Of a DNA stretch of 64,000 bases, positions 43,775-51,043 are shown piece after piece. Position 1 is the first letter of the stretch, and each line of letters starts with the position of its first letter. This stretch comes from Amycolatopsis benzoatilytica AK 16/65 (lineage in GTDB: Bacteria > Actinomycetota > Actinomycetes > Mycobacteriales > Pseudonocardiaceae). Position numbers and translations under genes: made by a program. The notes under the pieces were generated by a model. It worked only from the letters and a program-made list of their open reading frames with translations, ran no database searches and was not told the DNA's origin. Location: the NCBI RefSeq assembly GCF_000383915.1, contig NZ_KB912942.1:3207195-3271194 (forward strand), in the 5' to 3' direction.

Positions 43775-44599
43775 ATGACCGAGACGACCGGACGGGAACG
43801 ACGGACCTCGCGGGCGCACTTCCGGCCGAGCGCTCCCCGGCTGGCATCCCGCGGCGCTGGCGGGAACGCCGCGAGCCGGCCGGCAGGCTGGGCCATGGCG
43901 CTGCTGACGAGCGCAGGCGTGGTTCAGCTGTCCATGCTGGCGGACACGCTCCGGCCCGACCGTCCGGATCTCGGTTCCGGGTACGTGAGCGAGCTCGAGG
44001 CCAGCGGCGTCGCCGGCGCGCTCTGGTTGCGGTGCGGGTTCGCGCTCGCGGGCGCTCTCGCCGCCGCGGCCGGTTCGCTGATGGTGGCCCGGACCAGACG
44101 GCACGGTCCACTGTGGAGCGGCCACATACTCGAACCAGCAGCCTGGGCAGCGCTGGCCGGATACGGTGGCTGCTCCGCGACCGCCGACCTTATTCCGATG
44201 CCCTGCGCGCCGCATCTGTCCGCCGGATGCCAGGCAGGGCCGACCGGGCGAGCGCTGAGCTGGACCGACATTGCGCACAGCGTGCTGAGCACGCTGACTG
44301 TCGCCTGCCTTCTCCTCTGCACGGCTTGCTTGGTTCTGCTCTGGTGGCAGGCCAGCCGGCGGGATCCGCGGCTCCGCGGCTGGGCGGCCCGGGGTCTTGC
44401 GGTGCTCGTGGGGGGTCTGCTCGCGGAGTCGGCTTCGGGGCTCGGCATCGAACTCGGCCTCGCGACCGGCAGTCTCAGTCGGCTGGCCATCGGCTTCGAA
44501 GCTGTCTCGCTGCTGTTTCTGGCGACTGCGGTCGCCCCCGGCACGTTCCGGACCACGGTGCCCGCTTCTGCCCGAGGCGGCCCGGGAACGCGAAGCTGA
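43775..44599 (+). CDS. DUF998 family membrane protein
   Basis: 274 residues with about six membrane helices after a charged, Arg-rich N terminus of 45. GYVSELEASGVAGALW matches the start of the DUF998 domain. Function unknown. The ribosome site is GGGGG 4 bases before ATG 43775. It has a stress-type promoter and opens a cluster of small genes with the same kind of promoter. Confidence 0.75.
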   Translation: MTETTGRERRTSRAHFRPSAPRLASRGAGGNAASRPAGWAMALLTSAGVVQLSMLADTLRPDRPDLGSGYVSELEASGVAGALWLRCGFALAGALAAAAGSLMVARTRRHGPLWSGHILEPAAWAALAGYGGCSATADLIPMPCAPHLSAGCQAGPTGRALSWTDIAHSVLSTLTVACLLLCTACLVLLWWQASRRDPRLRGWAARGLAVLVGGLLAESASGLGIELGLATGSLSRLAIGFEAVSLLFLATAVAPGTFRTTVPASARGGPGTRS

Positions 44600-44698
44600 G
44601 CGGCCAGCCGCCGCGACCGCGGGCTGTCCCCTCCGGTGCGCACGGCGGCGCTTTCCGCGAAGACTGCTGGCTTTTCTCTCGCGCAGAGCCGGAGAGCC

Positions 44699-45079
44699 CT
44701 ATCCAGGCTGCTCCTCGGCCGCCGCGGCCAGCCCCTGCAGCACAACGCCGGCTGACGCCAAGCCGTCCGCGATGCTCCGCGCATCCGCCCGAGCCTGACC
44801 GAGAGCGTGGCCTACCGCGGTCACCGCATCGACAGCCGCGCCGACCGGGTGGCCACGCCGCTCGATCCGCCCGCCCAGCAAACCGTCCTCCAACAGACGC
44901 TGAAGCGCTGGCAACACTTCGGCTACGTCGTCGGCCAACAGCCGCAACGCGGCGACGACCCGAGACAGCTCCTCCGGCTCGCTCCGGGCCGTCGCCTCCA
45001 GCGTTCCGGCAAGACGGCGAGTCGCCGACCGAGCCTGCGCGGCGAGCAATGACGGCGGGACCGACACGACCAAGTTCAT
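44699..45079 (-). CDS. Small helical protein of unknown function
   Basis: 126 residues, Ala/Leu/Arg-rich and predicted almost wholly helical (LLAAQARSATRRLAGTLEAT, LSRVVAALRLLADDVAEVLP), with no membrane segment or Cys. ATG 45079 has no Shine-Dalgarno sequence but lies 8 bases after a GGGTAT box, so the message is probably leaderless. I do not recognise the family. Confidence 0.6.
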   Translation of the reverse strand: MNLVVSVPPSLLAAQARSATRRLAGTLEATARSEPEELSRVVAALRLLADDVAEVLPALQRLLEDGLLGGRIERRGHPVGAAVDAVTAVGHALGQARADARSIADGLASAGVVLQGLAAAAEEQPG

Positions 45080-45087
45080 ACTTCGAG

Positions 45088-45112
45088 ATACCCGGCTGGC
45101 GACGAGCGAAAC
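45088..45112 (-). promoter_or_regulatory. Candidate SigB/SigF-type promoter, leaderless
   Basis: Minus strand GTTT (45109-45112), 15-base spacer, GGGTAT (45088-45093), then 8 bases to ATG 45079. Confidence 0.6.
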
Positions 45113-45159
45113 TTGATCATGGCGACCGGATGGACGGTTCGCGCGGAGGGCCCGCCGGT

Positions 45160-45375
45160 TCACGAACGCGCAGCGGGAGATCCGGTTCCGCGGGCCTGGC
45201 TGGCATCGCGCGCGCGACCGAATGCTTGCCAGCTCGCCGGCGGCGGCACGAGGAAGGCGATCACGAAGCTGACAAGCCAGGCCAGCAGGCCGGGATGAGC
45301 CGCGAGCGGCGCGGTCAGCGACAGGAAAACCCGCAAGGTGCCCGAAATCGTCCATCGCCACCACCGGGGAGTCAT
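45160..45375 (-). CDS. Small single-pass membrane protein
   Basis: 71 residues. The N terminus is Trp/Arg-rich (MTPRWWRWTISGTLRVFLSL), and one or two hydrophobic segments follow (about 13-25 and 29-48), then a basic tail. Unknown family. ATG 45375 lies 9 bases after the GGGTAT of a canonical stress-type promoter. Confidence 0.6.
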   Translation of the reverse strand: MTPRWWRWTISGTLRVFLSLTAPLAAHPGLLAWLVSFVIAFLVPPPASWQAFGRARDASQARGTGSPAARS

Positions 45376-45384
45376 TCCGGACGG

Positions 45385-45410
45385 ATACCCCGGAGCCAGA
45401 GCCGGAAACC
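45385..45410 (-). promoter_or_regulatory. SigB/SigF-type promoter, near-consensus
   Basis: Minus strand GGTTT (45406-45410), 15-base spacer, GGGTAT (45385-45390). This matches the mycobacterial SigF form GGTTT-N15-17-GGGTA exactly. Confidence 0.7.
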
Positions 45411-45517
45411 CGGCGGCTACCGCCGTCCGGCTGCCGCGCAAGAGTTCTGTCTGCCCCGCGATCGCGCGCTCGGGTGCCAGCGGATCGCGCGCTTTCGGGA
45501 TCGGAGACCCGGCCCGC

Positions 45518-45727
45518 TCAACCGGGACGGGAGATCATCGCCAGCCGGGGCCGCCGGGTCTCCCCCAGCATCGGCCCCGGCCGGTGCGCGCGGCACACCG
45601 TGCAGACCACCGCGTGGCTCACTGGCGTGCCGTCCTCCTTGACCAGCCGTCCGACGTGCACCGCTTCGCGTCCGCACTGTCCACACGGGACAGTCGCACT
45701 CTGCGGATCGACCAGTAACCTGCTCAT
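45518..45727 (-). CDS. Small zinc-ribbon-like protein
   Basis: 69 residues with two CxxC knuckles (Cys15/Cys18 in CGQCG and Cys42/Cys45 in CTVC), a typical four-cysteine zinc site. Unknown role. ATG 45727 has GGAGAGGGA upstream. A near-consensus stress-type promoter lies about 40 bases upstream. Confidence 0.68.
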   Translation of the reverse strand: MSRLLVDPQSATVPCGQCGREAVHVGRLVKEDGTPVSHAVVCTVCRAHRPGPMLGETRRPRLAMISRPG

Positions 45728-45763
45728 TTCCCTCTCCCTTCGACAGTTGCGTCGCCCGGCGGA

Positions 45764-45789
45764 TTACCCGGTGCGTTCCCGGGCAAACC
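45764..45789 (-). promoter_or_regulatory. SigB/SigF-type promoter, near-consensus
   Basis: Minus strand GGTTT (45785-45789), 15-base spacer, GGGTAA (45764-45769), serving the zinc-ribbon-like gene. Confidence 0.65.
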
Positions 45790-46003
45790 GGACGCTTGCG
45801 CATTTTCGGCCTTTCGTTTCTCCCGGGGCGGCAAGCGATCCGGACGGACGGCAGCCGCCCGGCGACGGCTGGCGATTTCTACGCAGAATCCCTTACGCCA
45901 GCGCGGAAACCGCAGCGGTCGCCGGCAATTCGAGCACCCAGCCACTCCAGCGACAGCCGCTGTGATCACCTGCGGGTCGAGCGCGAACCCGACCGCGCGG
46001 AAG

Positions 46004-46567
46004 TCAGATGTACTCGGAGATCTCGACCCCGTAAGTTCCCGGTTCCAGCGCCTCGAAGAGGTGCGGCACGTCGCCCGGGTAGGAGATGTAGTCCCCCGGC
46101 TGCAATTCCTCGGGCGCCTCCAGCACGCCCACCCGCGCTCGTCCCGCGCACAGCACGATGTGCTCCATCACTCCGGTCATGTGCGGGTCCGACCGCCGCG
46201 GCGTGCCGGGCTCGGCGCGGATCAGGTAGATGTCGCGGCGCGCGGAGGGCGGGCAGGCGGACAGCAGCGTGGCCGCGTAGTCGGCGTGCTCGGCGAATAC
46301 CGTCGGGCCCTTGCCCGCGCGGATCACGCGCACCTTCGGCCGTTCCGGTTCGACCAGGCGGGAGAACGGCACGTCCAGCGCGACGCCGAGCGCCCAGAGC
46401 GTCTCGACGCTCGGGTTGCCGGTGCCGGATTCCAGCTGCGACAGCGTGGATTTCGCGAGGCCGGCACGGCGCGCGACTTCGGTCAGCGAGAGTCCGGTGC
46501 GGGCCCGTTCGCGGCGCAGCGACTCCGCGATGATCTCCAGGGGCGCGCCGGTGCTCTCGTTCGCCAT
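46004..46567 (-). CDS. XRE-family regulator with C-terminal cupin domain
   Basis: 187 residues from ATG 46567 (MANESTGAPL); an ATG five codons upstream (46582) is also possible. Helix-turn-helix LSLTEVARRAGLAKSTLSQL (about 25-45) and a cupin domain (about 110-187; LQPGDYISYPGDVPHLFEAL) that may bind a small ligand. It diverges from azlCD, and two GTTCG-N6-CGAAC sites flank the shared promoter, so it is the likely repressor of the exporter and of itself. Confidence 0.88.
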   Translation of the reverse strand: MANESTGAPLEIIAESLRRERARTGLSLTEVARRAGLAKSTLSQLESGTGNPSVETLWALGVALDVPFSRLVEPERPKVRVIRAGKGPTVFAEHADYAATLLSACPPSARRDIYLIRAEPGTPRRSDPHMTGVMEHIVLCAGRARVGVLEAPEELQPGDYISYPGDVPHLFEALEPGTYGVEISEYI

Positions 46568-46592
46568 GTGTGTTCGCTCCATCAGTCTTCCC

Positions 46593-46657
46593 GTTCGTCT
46601 TGACGAACAGCCTGGGTCATGTTCAGCATAGGACACTATGCGTTCGATTTGGCGAAC
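46593..46657. promoter_or_regulatory. Paired GTTCG-N6-CGAAC operators between the XRE gene and azlC
   Basis: Site 1 at 46593-46608 (arms extend to GTTCGTC-TT-GACGAAC) and site 2 at 46642-46657, which falls inside the first codons of azlC. A half site GTTCG is at 46572-46576. Centres are 49 bases apart. Confidence 0.6.
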
Positions 46658-47333
46658 ACTCGATCGCGGCCTCGCCCGCGACATCGGCCTGGTATGCCTG
46701 GCCGACACTCTCGTCGGAGTCTCCTACGGTGCCATCACGGTGAGCTCCGGCCTCCCGCTGTGGGCGCCGATGCTGTTGTCCCTGCTCGTTTTCGCCGGCG
46801 CGTCGCAGTTCATGTTCGTCGGCATCGTCGCCTCCGGCGGCAACCCGCTGGCCGCGGTCGCCGCCGGGCTGCTGGTGAACGCCCGGCACGTGCCGTTCGG
46901 GTTCGCGGTCGGCGACGTGCTCGGACGCGGCCGGCTCGGCCGGCTGGCGGGCAGCCACCTGATGATCGACGAATCGGTGGCGTTCGCGCTGGCCCAGCGT
47001 GACGCGGACCGGCGGCGCGCGGCCTACTGGGCGTGCGGCATCGGGCTGTTCGTGTGCTGGAACCTCGGCGTGGTGGCCGGTGCGTTCGCCGGTTCGGCGA
47101 TCAGCAACACCGACGCGTTCGGCTTGGACGCCGCCTTCCCGGCAGTTCTGCTGGCCCTCGTGCTGCCGTCGCTGAAGGACCGCACGGCGCGGCTGCCGGT
47201 GCTGATCGGCGTGGTGGTCGCGCTCGTCGCGACGCCCCTGATGCCGGCCGGGCTGCCGGTGCTGCTCGCGCTCGTCGGCGTCGTCGCCGGTGCGGCGGCG
47301 AAGGAACCCAAGACGTTGGAAGGGGCGCACTGA
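46638..47333 (+). CDS. azlC: AzlC family branched-chain amino-acid exporter, large subunit
   Basis: 231 residues, about seven membrane helices; GVSYGAITVSSGLPLWAPML and FAGASQFMFVGIVASGGNPL are the AzlC signature. With AzlD it probably exports branched-chain or other hydrophobic amino acids. ATG 46638 has no clear ribosome site. The stop and the next start share one base (TGATG). Confidence 0.9.
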   Translation: MRSIWRTLDRGLARDIGLVCLADTLVGVSYGAITVSSGLPLWAPMLLSLLVFAGASQFMFVGIVASGGNPLAAVAAGLLVNARHVPFGFAVGDVLGRGRLGRLAGSHLMIDESVAFALAQRDADRRRAAYWACGIGLFVCWNLGVVAGAFAGSAISNTDAFGLDAAFPAVLLALVLPSLKDRTARLPVLIGVVVALVATPLMPAGLPVLLALVGVVAGAAAKEPKTLEGAH

Positions 47334-47653
47334 TGGACGGCGCGGAACTGATCGTCGCGACGCTCGTGCTGGCGGCGGGCACCTTCGCGTTCCGGCTCGC
47401 CGGCCCGCTGCTGCGGACCCGGGTCCGGCTCTCCCCTCGCGCCGAGAAGCTGATGACGCTCTCCGCGGTCGTGCTGCTTGCCGCACTGGTGGCGACCAGC
47501 GCGTTGACCCAGGGCCACGGTTTCGCCGGGATCGCCCGTCCGGCCGGGGTCCTGGTCGGCGGAGTGCTGGCGTGGCGGAAGGCGCCGTTCGTGCTGGTGG
47601 TGGTCGCGGCGGCGGCGACCGCGGCGCTGCTGCGGCTGGCCGGAGTGCCGTGA
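47333..47653 (+). CDS. azlD: AzlD family exporter, small subunit
   Basis: 106 residues, about four membrane helices. ATLVLAAGTFAFRLAGPLL and LVGGVLAWRKAPFVLVVVAA fit AzlD. Translationally coupled to azlC through TGATG. Confidence 0.88.
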   Translation: MDGAELIVATLVLAAGTFAFRLAGPLLRTRVRLSPRAEKLMTLSAVVLLAALVATSALTQGHGFAGIARPAGVLVGGVLAWRKAPFVLVVVAAAATAALLRLAGVP

Positions 47654-47774
47654 GCGAAGGCCGGGCGGAACACTCCCCAGCCTGGTCTCGGCTCTCTCGT
47701 CTTGCTTCCCGGCGGGTCGCGGGTGTGTGATCGAGGACACAGGTGTTCCGCCCGCCGTCGCTGAGGAGGCCGCC

Positions 47775-49880
47775 ATGGCCGACAAGCAGAACAGGAGTGC
47801 CGACACCGGGGCCGCCGTCGCTGTGGACGACCCCGCCAAGGTGCGCAACGTCGTTCTCGTCGGGCCATCCGGCTCCGGGAAGACCACCCTGACCGAAGCG
47901 CTGCTGGCCGCGTCCGGCACCGTGCCGCGGGCCGGGTCGGTGGTGGAGGGCACCACGGTGTGCGACCACGACCCGGCCGCGGTGCGCCAGCAGCGTTCGG
48001 TCGGGCTTTCGGTCGCTCCGGTGCTGCACGCCGGACACAAGATCAACCTCATCGACACCCCGGGGTACGCCGATTTCGTCGGCGAACTGCGCGCCGGGCT
48101 GCGGGCCGCGGACGCCGCGCTGTTCGTGGTCTGCGCCGCCGAGGGCGTGGACGCGGCCACGGTCGCGGTGTGGGAGGAATGCGCTTCGGTGGGGATGCCG
48201 CGCGCGGTCGTGGTTTCCCGGCTCGACCACCACCGCGCCGACCCGCTCGCCGAGATCACCGCCTGCCGGGCCGCGTTCGGCGACGGCGTGCTGCCGCTCT
48301 ACCTGCCCGCGCCCGACGGCCTGGTCGGGCTCATCACGCAACGCCGCTACGACTACTCGGCCGGCTACCCGCCGCGCGTCGGCGAACCGGTGCCGCTGGA
48401 AGCGTTCGCCGACCAACGCAACGAACTCATCGAGGGCATCATCGCCGAGAGCGAAGACGAAACCCTCATGGACCGCTACCTCGGCGGCGAAGCGATCTCC
48501 GAAGACGTGCTGATCTCCGACCTGGAAACCGCCGTCGCGCGCGGATCGTTCCACCCGGTCATCCCGGTGTGCGCGACCACCGGAGTCGGGCTCGCCGAGG
48601 TCCTGGACGGCATCGTGCGTGCATTCCCGTCCCCGCTTGAACACCAGCCGCCCGGCGTGACCAGCCCGGACGGCGCCCCGCACGAGGCGCTGGCAGCCGA
48701 TCCGGACGGTCCGCTCGCCGCCGAGGTCGTGCGCACCGCGGTCGACTCCTATGTGGGGCGAGTTTCGCTCGTCCGGGTGTTTTCCGGGACGCTCCGGCCG
48801 GAGAACGCCGTGCACGTCTCCGGACACGGTCTCACCGAGCGCGGTCACGAGGACCACGACGCCGACGAACGCGTCGCCCACCTGTATTCGCCGCTCGGCG
48901 CGAACCTTCGCGAAGTCCCGTTCTGCGTGGCCGGCGACCTGTGCGCGCTGACCAAGGTGGGCTCCGCGGAAACCGGCGACACGGTGTCGTCGCCGGACGA
49001 ACCGCTGCTGATGAAACCGTGGCGGATGCCCGAACCGCTGCTGCCGGTAGCGGTGGTGGCGAAGTCCCGCAGTGACGAGGACACCTTGTCCCGCAACCTG
49101 TCCCGCCTGGTCGCCGGGGATCCGACATTGCGGCTGGAACGCAACGCCGAAACCGGTCAGCTCGTGCTGTGGTGCATGGGCGAGGCGCACGCGGACGTCG
49201 TCCTTTCGCGACTGCGCGCGGGCGGCGCGGACGTCGGCACCGAACCGGTGCGGATCAGTCTGCGCGCGACGTTCGCGAAACCGGCGCGCGGGCACGGCCG
49301 GCACGTGAAGCAATCCGGCGGGCACGGGCAATTCGCCGTGTGCGACATCGAAGTGGAGCCGCTGCCCCGCGGCAGCGGATTCGAGTTCGTCGACAAGGTG
49401 GTCGGCGGCGCGGTGCCGCACCAGTTCATCCCGAGCGTCGAGAAGGGCGTACGCGCACAGCTGCAGCGGGGTGTCCACGATGGACATCCGGTGGTGGACG
49501 TCCGGGTGACGCTGGTGGACGGGAAGGCGCACAGCGTCGACTCGTCGGACGCCGCGTTCCAGACCGCGGGTGCGCTGGCGGTGCGGGAAGCCGCCGCGGC
49601 CAGCCGGATATCGCTGCTGGAACCCTTGGATTCGGTGCAGGTGACCCTGCCGGACGAACACCTCGGCACGGTCCTGGGCGACCTGTCGTCCCGCCGCGGC
49701 CGGGTCATGGGCACGGAATCCGGGCAGGGCGGGCAAACGCTGGTGTATGCCGAGGTCCCGGCGGTGGAACTGCTGCGGTACGCGGTCGATCTGCGTTCGC
49801 TGACCTCGGGGACGGCGACGTTCACCCGGCACCATGCCCGGTTCGAGCCGATGCCGGAAGGAGCCGTAGTCAGCTCGTGA
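47775..49880 (+). CDS. Elongation factor G-like GTPase (EF-G2 type)
   Basis: 701 residues with the five-domain plan of EF-G. The P loop is GPSGSGKTT (30-38) instead of GHVDAGKT, the switch I motif is lost (QQRSVGLSV), G3 is DTPGYADF, and G4 is SRLD instead of NKxD. These are features of the second EF-G of actinobacteria (such as mycobacterial FusA2), whose role is uncertain; it is not expected to replace EF-G in elongation. ATG 47775 has GAGGAGG 5 bases upstream. It stands apart from ribosomal genes, inside the accessory insert. Confidence 0.9.
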   Translation: MADKQNRSADTGAAVAVDDPAKVRNVVLVGPSGSGKTTLTEALLAASGTVPRAGSVVEGTTVCDHDPAAVRQQRSVGLSVAPVLHAGHKINLIDTPGYADFVGELRAGLRAADAALFVVCAAEGVDAATVAVWEECASVGMPRAVVVSRLDHHRADPLAEITACRAAFGDGVLPLYLPAPDGLVGLITQRRYDYSAGYPPRVGEPVPLEAFADQRNELIEGIIAESEDETLMDRYLGGEAISEDVLISDLETAVARGSFHPVIPVCATTGVGLAEVLDGIVRAFPSPLEHQPPGVTSPDGAPHEALAADPDGPLAAEVVRTAVDSYVGRVSLVRVFSGTLRPENAVHVSGHGLTERGHEDHDADERVAHLYSPLGANLREVPFCVAGDLCALTKVGSAETGDTVSSPDEPLLMKPWRMPEPLLPVAVVAKSRSDEDTLSRNLSRLVAGDPTLRLERNAETGQLVLWCMGEAHADVVLSRLRAGGADVGTEPVRISLRATFAKPARGHGRHVKQSGGHGQFAVCDIEVEPLPRGSGFEFVDKVVGGAVPHQFIPSVEKGVRAQLQRGVHDGHPVVDVRVTLVDGKAHSVDSSDAAFQTAGALAVREAAAASRISLLEPLDSVQVTLPDEHLGTVLGDLSSRRGRVMGTESGQGGQTLVYAEVPAVELLRYAVDLRSLTSGTATFTRHHARFEPMPEGAVVSS

Positions 49881-49892
49881 GCGGGGACGAGC

Positions 49893-50002
49893 CGTGAAGG
49901 GCCCCTTCAGGGAATCTAAGTCCCGCAAGGGGCCCCTCACGGAATCCAAGTCCCTCAACGGGCCCCTCACGGAACCCAAGTCCCTCAACGGGCCCCTCAC
50001 GG
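49893..50002. repeat. Dispersed hairpin repeat, copy C, expanded as a tandem array
   Basis: A left arm (49893-49910) is followed by three direct 30-base units at 49911-49940, 49941-49970 and 49971-50000. Each reads GGAAyCyAAGTCCC then CAASGGGCCCCTCAC. Any unit can pair with the left arm. It lies between the convergent EF-G-like and XdhC genes. Confidence 0.85.
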
Positions 50003-50033
50003 ACGCGCGGTGCGGGGCAGGGCGGGACGCGCG

Positions 50034-50543
50034 TCAGAACTCGAAGCCGCCCGGCCGCCCGTTCCGGTCCGCGACCAACCCGGCCAGCGTCGCGATCGCG
50101 ATCTCGGCCGGCCGGCGCGAGCCGATGTTCAGCCCGACCGGCCGGTGCACCCGGGCGATGTCCGGCTCCGCCACGCCCAGCGCGCGCAGCGCTTCCACGT
50201 GCGGTCCCGGAAGCCGCGGGTTGCCCAGTACGCCGATCCAGCGCGTCGGCACCGCCAGCACGGCCTGCAGCACCGGGCCCAGCTCCGGCCGGTGGTGATC
50301 GGTCACCACGACATCGGCGTCCGGCCCCGGCGACGGCATGGTCGTGCGGACCTCGACGCCTTCGGGAGCGTCGCTCGCGCGCGCCTCGTCCGGCTCGAAC
50401 AGCACCACGTGATAGTCCAGATCCGCCGCATACCGCAGGAGAAACCGCGCTACCGGCGAAGCGAACACTGCCACCAGGGTCCGCGCAGCGGGCACCTCGA
50501 CAGTTTCTCCGTGCGCGACCGCACAAGCATCGGGTTCGGTCAT
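50034..50543 (-). CDS. XdhC/CoxI family Rossmann-domain protein
   Basis: 169 residues, matching the C-terminal XdhC domain (VFASPVARFLLRYAADLDYH, VVVTDHHRPELGPVL, GLNIGSRRPAEIAIATLAGL). XdhC proteins deliver and sulfurate the molybdenum cofactor of xanthine-dehydrogenase-like enzymes. The N-terminal CxxC-containing XdhC domain is missing, so it is a single-domain form. No molybdoenzyme gene is adjacent; one lies at the far left of the window. ATG 50543 used. Confidence 0.82.
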   Translation of the reverse strand: MTEPDACAVAHGETVEVPAARTLVAVFASPVARFLLRYAADLDYHVVLFEPDEARASDAPEGVEVRTTMPSPGPDADVVVTDHHRPELGPVLQAVLAVPTRWIGVLGNPRLPGPHVEALRALGVAEPDIARVHRPVGLNIGSRRPAEIAIATLAGLVADRNGRPGGFEF

Positions 50544-50557
50544 GGCCCCAGTCTGCC

Positions 50558-51043
50558 TCAGAGGTCCGGCTCGGCGAACTCGAAGTACTCCGGCAACGGC
50601 GCGGTCCCGGCCAGCTTGAAGTACCGGACCTTCCGCCGCCGCCGCAACGCCAGCGTGTCCCGCACCGCGTCGTTGTGCACCCGGCGCGCGATCACCACGC
50701 GGTGTTCCGCGTCGGTCAGTTCTTCGGACAGCACCACCGGCAGCCGCGACCGCTCGACGCGGGCCAGCGCCAGCGTCAGCTCGTTCTCCGCCGCTTCGCG
50801 ATCGGCGCGGTCGGCCGACTCCGCTTGCGCGGCCGCGCTGTGCAGATCCGAACCGTCGTGCAGCACCGCCGCGACGGCACGGGCGACCACCGCGCGGCGA
50901 GCCAACGCCGCCTCGAGCGCGGCCCAGCCGGCGTCGGTCCGTACGTGCAGCCGGTCCAGCCGATTGGCAGTCGCGACCAGGAACAGGCCGCCGAGCACCA
51001 CGATCACGGCCGCGGCGATCAGCAGCCATTCCAGGAACGTCAC
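50558..51043 (-). CDS. LemA-like single-pass membrane protein of the PIM cluster
   Basis: 161 residues. An N-terminal membrane helix (FLEWLLIAAAVIVVLGGLFL) precedes TANRLDRLHVRTDAGWAALE and a long helical part resembling LemA. Its GTG start overlaps the pimA stop (GTGA). A protein with a similar N terminus follows pimA in mycobacteria, fused there to a Nudix domain as I recall it; no Nudix domain is present here. Role unknown. Confidence 0.75.
   Translation of the reverse strand: MTFLEWLLIAAAVIVVLGGLFLVATANRLDRLHVRTDAGWAALEAALARRAVVARAVAAVLHDGSDLHSAAAQAESADRADREAAENELTLALARVERSRLPVVLSEELTDAEHRVVIARRVHNDAVRDTLALRRRRKVRYFKLAGTAPLPEYFEFAEPDL

Noticed and set aside
45724..45969. Minus-strand 81-codon frame overlapping the zinc-ribbon gene start by ATGA
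   Set aside because: Low-quality sequence, no ribosome site, and the near-consensus promoter of the next gene lies inside it.
46593..46608. LexA/SOS box
   Set aside because: Actinobacterial SOS boxes have CGAAC before GTTCG; here the order is reversed (GTTCG-N6-CGAAC), and the neighbours are not DNA-repair genes.
46623..50000. Minus-strand open frame of more than 1100 codons
   Set aside because: It lies opposite azlC, azlD and the EF-G-like gene, is low-complexity Arg/Gly/Asp-rich and matches no fold; it is a GC-bias shadow.
49911..50000. Three regular 30-base repeats as a CRISPR array
   Set aside because: Units are directly contiguous with no spacers, are variants of a dispersed terminator-like repeat, and no cas gene is present.
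49894..50298. Plus-strand frame starting with a repeating decapeptide (KGPLTESKSL type)
   Set aside because: The repeat comes from the 30-base tandem hairpin units, and the rest is antisense to the XdhC-like gene.
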